Positions 33,755 to 43,064 are shown, counted from the first letter of the stretch. The stretch: 64,000 bases of DNA from Methylocystis sp. L43 (GCF_015709525.1 NZ_JADNRA010000014.1:1-64000), one strand, 5' to 3'. The notes: generated by a model not told the origin, from the letters alone. Numbers and translations: made by a program.

Positions 33755-35134
33755 TCAGGCTCTTTCGAGAAGCGGCGCAAAGGATGCAGGCAGCGCCAGC
33801 GGCCGCAATTCGCCACGCGCGTCCGTCAAACCGACGTCAGCAAGCCATTGCGCAAATTCGGGAGCGGGCGCCAGATTCAGCATGCGCCGAACGGCAAGCA
33901 CGTCATGATAGGAGGTGCTCTGGTAATTCAGCATGATGTCGTCCGCGCCGGGGACGCCCATGACGTAATTAACGCCGGCGACCGCGAGCAGCGTCAGCAG
34001 ATCATCCATATCGTTCTGGTCGGCTTCGGCGTGATTGGTGTAGCAAACGTCACAACCCATCGGCAGTCCAAGCAGTTTGCCGCAGAAATGGTCTTCGAGC
34101 GCCGCCCGCGTGATCTGCTTGCCGTCGAAAAGATATTCGGGGCCGATGAACCCGACGACGGTGTTGACCAGCAGAGGATCGAACGCGCGCGCGACGCCAT
34201 AGGCGCGGGCTTCAAGCGTCTGTTGATCGCAGTTCCAGTGGGCATTGGCCGAAAGCGCGCTGCCCTGGCCAGTCTCAAAATACATGACATTGTCGCCGAC
34301 CGTTCCGCGCTTGAGCGCAAGCGCCGCTTCGCGCGACTCGCGCAACAACGCGAGGTCGATCGCGAAGCTCGAATTGGCGGCTTGCGTGCCGCCGATCGAT
34401 TGAAACACAAGATCGACTGGCGCATGTCGCTCCATCAGCTGCAGCGTCGTCGTGACATGGGCGAGCACGCAGGATTGCGTCGGAATGCTGAGCGTCTCGC
34501 GCAGCTCATCGAGAAGGCTCAGGAGTTCGTAGCACTGCTCCGGACTGTCGGACGCTGGATTGACGCCGATGACCGCATCGCCATTGCCGAGCAGAAGCCC
34601 GTCGATGGCGCTTGCGAGGACGCCGCGCGCATCATCGGTCGGATGGTTGGGCTGAATGCGCGATGACAGCCGCCCGCGCAGGCCGAGCGTATTGCGAAAT
34701 TTCGTGATGACGCGCCGCTTTGCGGCGACCAGGATCAGGTCCTGGTTGCGGCAGATCTTCGAGACCGCTGCGGCCATTTCAGGCGTCAGTCCGAAGGTCA
34801 AGGCGGCGAGCGCGTCCTCATCCACGGCGTCGGAGAGAAGCCAGTCGCGAAATTCGCCGACGGTCAGCGAAGCGATCGGCGCAAAGGCGTTTCGGTCGTG
34901 GCCGTCGAGGATCAATCGCGTGACCTCGTCCTCTTCGTAGGGGACAAGCGCTTCGTTCAAGAACACGCTCAAGGGCAGATCGGCGAGGGCCATCTGCGCA
35001 GCGACGCGCTCCGCGGCGCTCGCCGCCGCAATGCCGGCGAGGCAGTCGCCGGAACGCAATGGGGTCGCCTTCGCCATCAGCGTTTTAAGGTCTGGGAACC
35101 TGTAGCTCGTTCCAAGTATCGTCGTCGCATACAT
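33755..35134 (-). CDS. eutB: Ethanolamine ammonia-lyase, large subunit
   Basis: 459 residues with the EutB TIM-barrel motifs: SRIQPNHPTDDARGVLAS, GDAVIGVNPASDSPEQ, FQSIGGTQAANSSFAIDLAL, MYFETGQGSALSANAH and CDVCYTNHAEADQNDMDDL. It carries the ethanolamine site and the B12 cofactor interface. It leads a minus-strand run (eutB, eutC, methyltransferase, HDO, ATP-grasp). The 163-base gap to the divergent kinase gene shows no B12 riboswitch that I can recognise. Confidence 0.95.
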   Translation of the reverse strand: MYATTILGTSYRFPDLKTLMAKATPLRSGDCLAGIAAASAAERVAAQMALADLPLSVFLNEALVPYEEDEVTRLILDGHDRNAFAPIASLTVGEFRDWLLSDAVDEDALAALTFGLTPEMAAAVSKICRNQDLILVAAKRRVITKFRNTLGLRGRLSSRIQPNHPTDDARGVLASAIDGLLLGNGDAVIGVNPASDSPEQCYELLSLLDELRETLSIPTQSCVLAHVTTTLQLMERHAPVDLVFQSIGGTQAANSSFAIDLALLRESREAALALKRGTVGDNVMYFETGQGSALSANAHWNCDQQTLEARAYGVARAFDPLLVNTVVGFIGPEYLFDGKQITRAALEDHFCGKLLGLPMGCDVCYTNHAEADQNDMDDLLTLLAVAGVNYVMGVPGADDIMLNYQSTSYHDVLAVRRMLNLAPAPEFAQWLADVGLTDARGELRPLALPASFAPLLERA

Positions 35135-35297
35135 GGCCAGACCTCGAAAGACCTTCTCACAGGCTATGGCGCCCCAGCGGACATGTCACTGTCCGCGCGT
35201 AAGGTTTTCCCCAAGGGCCTACCTAGCCCATGGCCTTTGCGCGCCAGCCGCATATATTAGCTCAGTCAGAGTTTGTTATATTGCCCCGCCGGAGCCG

Positions 35298-36188
35298 ATG
35301 TCAGCCCATACCGCAGATCCAGAAACTCTGATACGCGCGCTTCCGCTCTGGCGCGGCCCGATCGAGATCGCGCCGTTGCTCGGCGGCATCACCAACAAAA
35401 ATTATATCGTCAAGGATGGCGATCGATCCGTCGTCGTTCGCCTTGGCGGCGACATTCCGGTTCATGGCGTCATGCGCTTTAACGAATTGGCGGCGAGCAG
35501 GGCCGCGGGCGCCGCCGGAATATCGCCGAAAGTTCTGTATGCCGCGCCGATGGCGATGGCGCTCGAATATATTTCCGGCCGCACCTATGAGCCGGAAGAC
35601 ATGCGGGCGAACCGCAGGCGCTGTGTCGATCTGATCAAGCGCGTACATCGTGAGGTTGCGCTGCATTTGCGTGGGCCGACCCTGGCGTTCAACGTCTTCC
35701 ATATCATTCGCGACTATGCCCATACGCTTGTCGAGGATAAAAACCGGCTGGCGGCCAAATTGCCGCGCTTGCTCGCGGCGAGCGAAATCTTGGAAAAAGC
35801 GACGGGCGCGATCGACCTTGTCTTCGGCCATAATGATCTCCTTGCCGCCAATTTCATCGACGACGGGCGTCGGCTTTGGCTCGTCGACTGGGATTATGCG
35901 GGATGGAATACGCCGCTGTTCGATCTCGGCGGACTCTCGTCGAACAATGGCTTTGACGCCGCGGATGACGACGCGATGCTCGAGGACTATTTCGAAGCGG
36001 CGCCGGCCGATGCATTGCGGCGCCGCTTCAAGGCGATGCTTTGCGCGTCGCTGTTGCGCGAAGCGTTGTGGAGCCTTGTCTCGGAACGTCGGTCGTCGAT
36101 TGATTTCGATTACGTCGCTTACTCAGAACAAAATCTGACGCGCTTCGATCAGGCCTGGGCGGCGTTTCAGCAGATGGAAAGAGCATGA
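35298..36188 (+). CDS. Choline/ethanolamine kinase-like phosphotransferase (LicA type)
   Basis: 296 residues of the aminoglycoside-phosphotransferase/choline-kinase fold: LLGGITNKNYIVKDG (nucleotide loop), VVVRLGG, the catalytic loop FGHNDLLAANFIDDG (Brenner HxDxxxxN as HNDLLAAN) and the metal motif LVDWDYAGW. The likely substrate is choline or ethanolamine, which fits the divergent eutBC genes. The ATG at 35298 has GGAG upstream; a 55-codon extension into the intergenic region is unlikely. It overlaps the next gene by four bases. Confidence 0.85.
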   Translation: MSAHTADPETLIRALPLWRGPIEIAPLLGGITNKNYIVKDGDRSVVVRLGGDIPVHGVMRFNELAASRAAGAAGISPKVLYAAPMAMALEYISGRTYEPEDMRANRRRCVDLIKRVHREVALHLRGPTLAFNVFHIIRDYAHTLVEDKNRLAAKLPRLLAASEILEKATGAIDLVFGHNDLLAANFIDDGRRLWLVDWDYAGWNTPLFDLGGLSSNNGFDAADDDAMLEDYFEAAPADALRRRFKAMLCASLLREALWSLVSERRSSIDFDYVAYSEQNLTRFDQAWAAFQQMERA

Positions 36189-38632
36189 CGGATCTCCCGG
36201 CAAGCGCGCAGATCATCGTCGTGGGCGGCGGCATCGTTGGCTGTTCCGTCGCTTACCACCTCGCCAAGCGCGGCGTCGAGACGCTGCTGCTTGAACGCCA
36301 CCAACTGTCCTCGGGTTCGACCTGGCATGCGGCGGGACTGATCGGTCAGTTGCGGACCAACGCCAACATCACCAAGCTCCTCGGCTATTCGGTGGAGCTC
36401 TACGATCGGCTTGAGGAAGAGGCGGGCTATGCGACCGGCTGGCGGCGCAATGGCGGTCTTCGTCTCGCCTGCAACGCCGACCGATGGATCGAAGTGAAGC
36501 GGCAGGCGACGTCCGCGCGGAGCTTCGGTCTGGAGATGCAGCTCCTGAGCGCCAAGGAGGCGCAGGCGCTCTGGCCGCTGATGAATGTCGATGACGTCGT
36601 CGGCGCGGCTTTCCTGCCGACCGATGGACAAGCGAATCCTTCAGACATCACCCAAGCGCTTGCGAAAGGCGCGCGGCTTGCGGGCGCAAAGCTTGTCGAG
36701 GGCGTCGCCGTCAAGGATTTCATCATCGAGAACGATCGCGTGCGCGGCGTCGTCACGAATCGCGGCGCCGTCGCCTGCGAGAAGCTCGTGCTCTGCGCCG
36801 GCCTTTGGACCCAGCCGCTCGCGGCGCGCGCCGGCGTCGCCGTTCCGCTCTCGGCGGTGCATCACCAATATCTCGTGACCGAAAAGATCAACGGCGTGAC
36901 GAGCGATCTGCCGACTCTGCGCGATCCGGATCGGCTGACCTATTACAAGGAGGAGGTCGGCGGCCTCGTCATGGGCGGCTATGAGCCCAACCCCGTGCCC
37001 TGGTCATCCGGCGCCGTGCCAGAGGACTTCGCCTTTCGGCTTCTCGAAGACGATTGGGATCATTTCGAGCCGATCATGGATCTCGCGCTCGGCCGCGTGC
37101 CGGCGCTCGCCGAGGCGGGCGTCAAGCAGATGATCAACGGCCTCGAAAGCTTCACGCCCGACGGCAATTGGATGATCGGCGAAGCGCCGGAGGTGCGCAA
37201 TTTCTTCGTTGGCGCCGGCTTTAACGCCTTCGGCATCGCGTCGGCGGGCGGCGCCGGCATGGCGCTGGCGGAATGGGCGGCGGACGGCGAACAGCCGTTC
37301 GATCTTTGGCCGGTCGACATCCGCCGCTTCGGCGCGCCGCACAGGGACCCGTCGTGGGTGCGGGTGCGGACGCTCGAAGCCTATGCGCGCCATTACAGCA
37401 TCGCCTGGCCGTTCGAAGAATTTACGTCTGGCCGGCCGCTGCGGCGCTCGCCGCTCTACGAACGCCTCAAGGCCAAGGGCGCGTGCTTCGGCGAAAAGAT
37501 GGGCTTCGAACGGCCCAACTGGTTCGCGGATGTGAGCGTGGGCGAAGCGCCGCGGGATCGCTATTCCTTCGGCAGGCCCGGCTGGTTCGACGCGGTCGGA
37601 CGAGAGCATCGCGCCTGCCGGGAGGCGGCGGCCCTTTTCGATCAGACAAGCTTCGCCAAGGCGCTCATTGTCGGCAAAGACGCCGAAGCGGCGCTGTCCT
37701 GGATCGCCGCCAACAATGTCGCCAAGCCGCCGGGCGCCGTCACCTATACGCAGTTGTTGAACCGCAAGGGCGGGATTGAATGCGATCTGACGATCACGCG
37801 ATTGGCGAAGGACCGCTTCTATGTCGTGACGGGGACCGCCTTCGGAACGCACGACTTCGACTGGATCAGGCGATCGATTCCCGAAGGCATGGACGCGCGA
37901 GTGATCGACGTCACCTCGGCGAATGCCGTGCTGGCGCTGATGGGTCCGCGCGCGCGAGAGATTCTGCAATCGTGCTGCGACGATGATCTTTCGAATGCGG
38001 CGTTCCCTTTTCTGAGCGCCCGCGAAATTCGCTTGGCCGGCGCGCCGGCGCTGGCGATCCGCGTCACTTATGTGGGCGAACTCGGCTGGGAGCTTCATAT
38101 CCCTGTCGATTTCGCGGTCTCGGCCTATGACGCGCTCATTGAGGCGGGGGCGCCCTTTGGCCTTGTCGACGGCGGCTATCGGGCCATCGAATCTTTGCGA
38201 CTGGAGAAGGGCTACCGCGCGTGGGGCTCGGATATCGGTCCGGATCACACGCCGCCGATGGCGGGACTCGGCTGGGCCGTCAAGATGAAGTCGGGCGCGC
38301 CTTTTCAAGGGAGAGACGCGCTCGTTCAAGCTGCGGGCTTGCCCTTGCCGCGACTTCTCGCGGGCTTCGTTGTTGACGATCCTGAGATCGTGCTGCTCGG
38401 GCGCGAGACGATCTATCGCAACGGCCTGCGCGTTGGATGGCTATCGAGCGGCGGCTACGGCTATTCGATCGGCAAGGCGATCGGCTATGGCTATGTCCGC
38501 AACTCGGACGGCGTCGATCCGACTTTTGTGCTCTCTGGCGACTATCAGCTCGAAGTCGCCGGCGGGCGCCGGCCGGCGACCGTCTCGCTTTCGCCGTTCT
38601 ACGATCCGAAAGGCGAACGCATTCGGTTATAG
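36185..38632 (+). CDS. FAD-dependent dimethylglycine/sarcosine dehydrogenase-like oxidoreductase
   Basis: 815 residues. N-terminal DAO flavin domain with IIVVGGGIVGCSVAYHLAKR and STWHAAGLIG, whose His is the covalent-FAD site in dimethylglycine and sarcosine dehydrogenases. A linker FAO_M domain follows at about 385-440, then a C-terminal GcvT-like folate domain (YTQLLNRKGGIECDLTITRL, YVGELGWELHIP, ESLRLEKGYRAWGSDIGPDH). Such enzymes oxidatively demethylate N-methyl amines and pass the C1 unit to tetrahydrofolate. It is translationally coupled to the kinase gene (ATGA). The exact substrate is not determined. Confidence 0.87.
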   Translation: MTDLPASAQIIVVGGGIVGCSVAYHLAKRGVETLLLERHQLSSGSTWHAAGLIGQLRTNANITKLLGYSVELYDRLEEEAGYATGWRRNGGLRLACNADRWIEVKRQATSARSFGLEMQLLSAKEAQALWPLMNVDDVVGAAFLPTDGQANPSDITQALAKGARLAGAKLVEGVAVKDFIIENDRVRGVVTNRGAVACEKLVLCAGLWTQPLAARAGVAVPLSAVHHQYLVTEKINGVTSDLPTLRDPDRLTYYKEEVGGLVMGGYEPNPVPWSSGAVPEDFAFRLLEDDWDHFEPIMDLALGRVPALAEAGVKQMINGLESFTPDGNWMIGEAPEVRNFFVGAGFNAFGIASAGGAGMALAEWAADGEQPFDLWPVDIRRFGAPHRDPSWVRVRTLEAYARHYSIAWPFEEFTSGRPLRRSPLYERLKAKGACFGEKMGFERPNWFADVSVGEAPRDRYSFGRPGWFDAVGREHRACREAAALFDQTSFAKALIVGKDAEAALSWIAANNVAKPPGAVTYTQLLNRKGGIECDLTITRLAKDRFYVVTGTAFGTHDFDWIRRSIPEGMDARVIDVTSANAVLALMGPRAREILQSCCDDDLSNAAFPFLSAREIRLAGAPALAIRVTYVGELGWELHIPVDFAVSAYDALIEAGAPFGLVDGGYRAIESLRLEKGYRAWGSDIGPDHTPPMAGLGWAVKMKSGAPFQGRDALVQAAGLPLPRLLAGFVVDDPEIVLLGRETIYRNGLRVGWLSSGGYGYSIGKAIGYGYVRNSDGVDPTFVLSGDYQLEVAGGRRPATVSLSPFYDPKGERIRL

Positions 38633-38641
38633 CCGCTGCGG

Positions 38642-39880
38642 CTATGCTTCAAGTGAATCGCCGACATTGGCGGCGCCATGATTGCGCGGCGCGTGAAATT
38701 TCGAGATCGCTTCCTCGACGGCGTCGAGCGCAAAATCAAGATCCTCTTGAGAAATGACAAAAGGCGGCGCCAAGCGAACGACCGTGTGATGCGTCGCGGT
38801 CGTCAGCACGCCCTTTTTGAGCAGACTTTCGCAGATTTCTCGCGCGCTCGCATAACGCGGGTCTATGTCGACGCCTGCCCAGAGGCCGCGCCCGCGAATT
38901 TCGCTGATCGCCGGGGCGCGCATCGCGTGCAGCCGTTGCAGCATTCTCGCGCCAAGCGCTTGGCTGCGTTCGACCAGCCGTTCGTCACGAATGACATGCA
39001 GCGCCTCTAAACCGACGGCGGCGGCGAGAGCGTTGCCGCCGAAGGTCGACCCGTGCGAGCCGGGCGTGAAGACATCCATCACTTCGCGTTTCGCCACGAA
39101 GGCGGAGACGGGCAGAACGCCGCCGCCGAGCGCCTTTCCCAGCGTCACGCCGTCGGGGAGGACATTCTCATGCTCAAAGGCGAACCAGGCGCCGCTGCGC
39201 CCCAATCCGGATTGGATTTCGTCCAGCAGCAACAAAACGCCGCGTTCGTCGCACAGTCGGCGCAGCCCCGCGAGCCAGCCGTCCGGCGGCACAATGACGC
39301 CAGCCTCGCCCTGGATCGGCTCCACGAGAATGGCGGCGGTCTGCGGTGTGATGGCGGCTTCGAAAGCTGCGAGATCGCCAAAGGGCGCGGCGCGAAAGCC
39401 TGGCATGAACGGACCAAACCCGTCCCGATACTCGCGCTCCGAGGAGAAGCTGATGATCGTGGTGGTGCGCCCGTGGAAATTGCCTGCGGCGACGATAATC
39501 TCTGGGTCGGCGACGCCCTTTACGCGATTGGCCCAGCGGCGCGCCGCTTTGATCGCCGTCTCAACCGCCTCCGCGCCGGTGTTCATCGGCAGCGCGACAT
39601 CGAGTCCTGTCAGAGTGCAGAGCTCCTCGAGAAACGGCGCGAGCCGATCATTGTAAAAGGCGCGAGAGGGGACAGCGAGCTGCTGCGCTTGCTCGGCGAG
39701 CTTTGCAAGAATTCGAGGATGCGCGTGACCGAGGCTCACAGCCGAATAGGCGCTCATCATGTCGATGTAGCGCCGGCCTTCTACATCCCACAGATATGCG
39801 CCCTGTCCCCGCGTGAGTACGACGGGCAGCGGGTCGTAGTTTCCGGCGACGTGCGGGTTTCTGAACTCCGAGTTGTCCAT
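38642..39880 (-). CDS. Class III aminotransferase (ornithine or lysine omega-aminotransferase type)
   Basis: 412 residues. Features of the ornithine-oxo-acid transaminase branch: GQGAYLWDVEGRRYIDMMSA, MNTGAEAVETAIKAARRWA, GNFHGRTTTIISFS, LLLLDEIQSGLGRSG, and the PLP lysine in TLGKALGGGVLPVSA. The ATG at 39880 starts at the usual position. It is divergent from an aminoadipate-semialdehyde-type dehydrogenase and close to an HglS-like gene. This favours a role on the terminal amino group of lysine, or of ornithine, both of which yield a semialdehyde. Confidence 0.85.
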   Translation of the reverse strand: MDNSEFRNPHVAGNYDPLPVVLTRGQGAYLWDVEGRRYIDMMSAYSAVSLGHAHPRILAKLAEQAQQLAVPSRAFYNDRLAPFLEELCTLTGLDVALPMNTGAEAVETAIKAARRWANRVKGVADPEIIVAAGNFHGRTTTIISFSSEREYRDGFGPFMPGFRAAPFGDLAAFEAAITPQTAAILVEPIQGEAGVIVPPDGWLAGLRRLCDERGVLLLLDEIQSGLGRSGAWFAFEHENVLPDGVTLGKALGGGVLPVSAFVAKREVMDVFTPGSHGSTFGGNALAAAVGLEALHVIRDERLVERSQALGARMLQRLHAMRAPAISEIRGRGLWAGVDIDPRYASAREICESLLKKGVLTTATHHTVVRLAPPFVISQEDLDFALDAVEEAISKFHAPRNHGAANVGDSLEA

Positions 39881-39908
39881 ATCCGAGAGCTTTTTGCGCC
39901 CGCCGACA

Positions 39909-39957
39909 TTACATAGACGCGTGCGGGCATGTGCGTGTCTGTTACATAGTAGACGCG
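39909..39957. promoter_or_regulatory. Direct repeats in the divergent aminotransferase/ALDH promoter region
   Basis: TTACATAGACGCG at 39909-39921 and TTACATAGTAGACGCG at 39942-39957, 33 bases apart, within the 125-base gap between two divergent start codons. Candidate regulator sites. Confidence 0.4.
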
Positions 39958-40005
39958 ACGGGCGGCGCCAGCCGCGCAAGTCCGAGCGAACAATCGGGTG
40001 TCGAA

Positions 40006-41544
40006 ATGGAGGCGCGCGTTCTGCATGCTGATATTGCCGCCGAAACAGCGGCTCTTCTCAAGAAGCTCGGGGTTGAATCTCAAGCCTTCGAGCGTGGAAG
40101 TCTGACGACTCGCTCGCCAATTGCCGGCGAGATCATCGCGCGCGTCGAGAGCGCGGATTCGGCGGCCGTGCATGGCGCCATTGCTAGAGCGGCGCATGCC
40201 TTTCGCATCTGGCGCAACGTCCCGGCGCCCCGCCGGGGGGAGTTCGTGCGCCTGCTGGGCGAGGAGCTGAGGGCGGCCAAGACCGAGTTGGCGCATCTTG
40301 TCACGATCGAGGCGGGCAAGATCACGACGGAGGGCCTCGGCGAAGTCCAGGAGATGATCGACATCTGCGACTTCGCCGTGGGTCTCTCGCGTCAACTCCA
40401 CGGGTTGACGATCGCGACCGAGCGCCGCGGCCATCGGATGATGGAGACCTGGCGCCCGCTCGGCGTTGTCGGCATTATCACCAGCTTCAACTTTCCCGTC
40501 GCCGTCTGGGCCTGGAACGCGGCGCTTGCGCTGGTCTGTGGGAATACGCTGATTTGGAAGCCTTCGGAAAAGACGCCGCTTGTCGCGCTCGCGACTCACG
40601 CGCTGTTCGAGCGCGCAGCCGCGCGTTTCGGCGAGGCGCCGGACGGGCTTTCAACCGTGCTCGTCGGCGGGCGAGACGTCGGTGAAACGCTCGTCGAAGA
40701 CGCGCGGATTCAACTTATTTCGGCGACCGGTTCGACGGCGATGGGGCGCGCCATCGCGCCTCACCTCGCGGGTCGTTTCGCGAAGTCTATTCTGGAGCTT
40801 GGCGGCAACAACGCCGCCGTCGTTTGCGCCTCTGCGCCCCTTGATCTCGCTGTGCGAGCGATCGCCTTTGCGGCCATGGGCACGGCGGGCCAGCGCTGCA
40901 CGACGCTGCGGCGGCTGATCGTGCATGAAGACGTCTATGACGAACTTCTCGGTCGCTTGCGGCGCGCCTACGCATCAGTTTCGGTCGGCGATCCCCGAGA
41001 CGGCGCCGCGCTTGTCGGCCCGCTCATCGATGAGGACGCCTTTGCCACGATGCGCGCTGCGCTCGACGAAGCGCGCGCAGCAGGTGGCGTCATCTTTGGC
41101 GGAGAACGCGTGCTGACGGAGACATTCCCGGACGCGTTCTACGTCCGCCCGGCGCTCGTCGAAATGCCGGGGCAGACGGACGTCGTGCGGCGGGAGACAT
41201 TCGCGCCCATCCTTTATGTGATGAAGTTCCGCAGCCTCAATGAAGCGATAGCGCTGAATAACGATGTCGCACATGGCCTTGCGTCATCGATCTTTACCGC
41301 GCGTCTGGACGAAGCCGAGCGATTCATGGCCGCCGACGGATCGGATTGCGGCATCGTCAATGTGAACATCGGACCTTCCGGCGCCGAAATCGGCGGAGCC
41401 TTCGGCGGCGAGAAGGACACGGGCGGCGGCCGCGAAGCGGGGTCGGACTGCTGGAAGTTCTATATGCGCCGCGCCACCAACACGATTAACTATTCAGGCG
41501 AACTGCCGCTGGCGCAGGGCGTCAAATTTGATCTGAGTGTTTAG
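40006..41544 (+). CDS. Aldehyde dehydrogenase, aminoadipate-semialdehyde (piperideine-6-carboxylate) type
   Basis: 512 residues. Catalytic elements: GVVGIITSFNFPVAVWAWNA, KPSEKTPL, the Glu in ILELGGNNAA, the nucleophilic Cys in GQRCTTLRR, and the C-terminal GAEIGGAFGGEKDTGGGREA characteristic of the ALDH7/AMASDH branch. It would oxidise 2-aminoadipate semialdehyde to 2-aminoadipate using NAD+. The ATG at 40006 matches the family start. Divergent from the aminotransferase and followed after 71 bases by the HglS-like gene. Confidence 0.87.
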   Translation: MEARVLHADIAAETAALLKKLGVESQAFERGSLTTRSPIAGEIIARVESADSAAVHGAIARAAHAFRIWRNVPAPRRGEFVRLLGEELRAAKTELAHLVTIEAGKITTEGLGEVQEMIDICDFAVGLSRQLHGLTIATERRGHRMMETWRPLGVVGIITSFNFPVAVWAWNAALALVCGNTLIWKPSEKTPLVALATHALFERAAARFGEAPDGLSTVLVGGRDVGETLVEDARIQLISATGSTAMGRAIAPHLAGRFAKSILELGGNNAAVVCASAPLDLAVRAIAFAAMGTAGQRCTTLRRLIVHEDVYDELLGRLRRAYASVSVGDPRDGAALVGPLIDEDAFATMRAALDEARAAGGVIFGGERVLTETFPDAFYVRPALVEMPGQTDVVRRETFAPILYVMKFRSLNEAIALNNDVAHGLASSIFTARLDEAERFMAADGSDCGIVNVNIGPSGAEIGGAFGGEKDTGGGREAGSDCWKFYMRRATNTINYSGELPLAQGVKFDLSV

Positions 41545-41615
41545 CGCATGACGCTACGCTCATGATTTCCGCCGCTGATGGATTAAATACCCGAGGGTAG
41601 CGAAGGTCACAAAAC

Positions 41616-43064
41616 ATGAATGTCGCTTCCGCTGACGCGATTCGGACGATATTCGCCTCGGCGATCTCGGACATGTATCAGGCCGAAGCGCCGCAGTATC
41701 GGGCGATGAAGGCGCTCGTCGCCGAGGTGAACCGGCAGACGCTCGTCGACGCGCCGCAACTCAAGCGGCGCCTGGCGGAAAACAACGAACTCGAGCGACT
41801 CGACGTTGAGCGCCATGGCGCGATTCGCGTCGGAACCGCCGAGGAACTGTCGATGCTGCGCCGGCTCTTCGCGATCATGGGGATGGCGCCCGTCGGCTAT
41901 TACGATCTGTCGATCGCCGGAATTCCCGTGCATTCGACGGCATTCCGTCCGATCGGCGCGAGCGCATTGCGGGCGAGCCCATTTCGAATTTTTACATCGC
42001 TTCTCAGGCTTGATCTCATCCCTGACCGAAATGCGCGCGAGATCGCCGCCAAGGTGCTGGCGCGGCGCGATATTTTTACGCCGCGCTGCCGAACGCTGAT
42101 TGATCTCTTCGAAAGACGCGGGTTCGACGACGGAGAGGCGGGCGATTTTGTCCTCGAGGCGGCGAAGATTTTTCGTTGGAACGGGCAGGCGACGGTTTCA
42201 TCGGCGGTTTATCGGACGCTGTATGCGACGCATCCGCTCCTCGCCGACGTCGTCTGTTTCAAAGGACCGCACATCAATCATCTTACCTTGCACGCGCTCG
42301 ATATCGACGCCGCGCACAGCGCCATGGCGGCGCGCGGGATGGCTCCGAAAGCGATTGTCGAGGGGCCCCCGCGTCGCCGCTGCCCGATCCTGTTGCGCCA
42401 GACGAGCTTCAAGGCGCGCCCCGAGCCTGTCGAATTCATCGAGGAAGACGGACGGCGCGTGACAGGCGCCCATGCCGCGCGTTTCGGCGAGATCGAGCAG
42501 AGAGGCGGGGCGCTGACCGCGAAGGGCCGCGCGCTTTACGACAGGCTTCTCGCCGAAGCCCAGGCCGCGGTTCCGCTCGCGACAGACGGCCCCAATTCGC
42601 TAGCCTTTAACGAGGAGCTGGCGCGGCGCTTCGCGGCGTTTCCCGATGATGATGAGGCGCTGCGACGCGAAAAGCTCGCCTTCTTCCATTATTCGGCCGA
42701 TCCAAGCGCGAGGGCAACGACAGAGCCGATCTTTGCTGGCTCGTTGGATGACCTTCTGCAGACGGGAGTTCTGCGCGCCGAACCGATCGTTTACGAGGAT
42801 TTTCTGCCGGTCAGCGCCGCAGGAATCTTTCGCTCGAATCTTGGGGAGCAGGGTGAAGAGGAATTGATCGCGCGCGGCGACCGACGCGCCTTCGAGGCCG
42901 CGCTCGGCGCGCCGGTTTTCGACGAACTCGCGCTCTACGAGGAAGCGGAGACGCGCTCCTTAGGCGCAAGCCTGCAGGCGCTTGGCGTCGATCGCGCCGC
43001 TTGGGTTCAAGCGCCAAAAACAGGCGCTGCGCATATTGGCGCGGCGGAAAGCAGCCATAACTGA
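41616..43064 (+). CDS. DUF1338 family 2-oxoadipate dioxygenase/decarboxylase (HglS-like)
   Basis: 482 residues. VOC-like metalloenzyme family whose Pseudomonas member converts 2-oxoadipate to D-2-hydroxyglutarate. Expected metal ligands are visible: His in IPVHSTAFRP, His in GPHINHLTLH and Glu in RFGEIEQRGGALT. The conserved Arg in STAFRP is also present. It follows the aminoadipate-semialdehyde dehydrogenase, so aminotransferase, dehydrogenase and this enzyme together make most of the lysine-to-2-hydroxyglutarate route. Activity on 2-oxoadipate is inferred from family and context. Confidence 0.87.
   Translation: MNVASADAIRTIFASAISDMYQAEAPQYRAMKALVAEVNRQTLVDAPQLKRRLAENNELERLDVERHGAIRVGTAEELSMLRRLFAIMGMAPVGYYDLSIAGIPVHSTAFRPIGASALRASPFRIFTSLLRLDLIPDRNAREIAAKVLARRDIFTPRCRTLIDLFERRGFDDGEAGDFVLEAAKIFRWNGQATVSSAVYRTLYATHPLLADVVCFKGPHINHLTLHALDIDAAHSAMAARGMAPKAIVEGPPRRRCPILLRQTSFKARPEPVEFIEEDGRRVTGAHAARFGEIEQRGGALTAKGRALYDRLLAEAQAAVPLATDGPNSLAFNEELARRFAAFPDDDEALRREKLAFFHYSADPSARATTEPIFAGSLDDLLQTGVLRAEPIVYEDFLPVSAAGIFRSNLGEQGEEELIARGDRRAFEAALGAPVFDELALYEEAETRSLGASLQALGVDRAAWVQAPKTGAAHIGAAESSHN

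Noticed and set aside
35133-35297. A 55-codon N-terminal extension of the choline-kinase-like protein
   Set aside because: The family fold begins near MSAHTADPETLI; the extension would cover the whole divergent promoter region and has no conserved character.
35135-35297. A cobalamin riboswitch before the B12-dependent eutB
   Set aside because: The gap is only 163 bases shared with a divergent gene, and no B12-box-like conserved core could be recognised.
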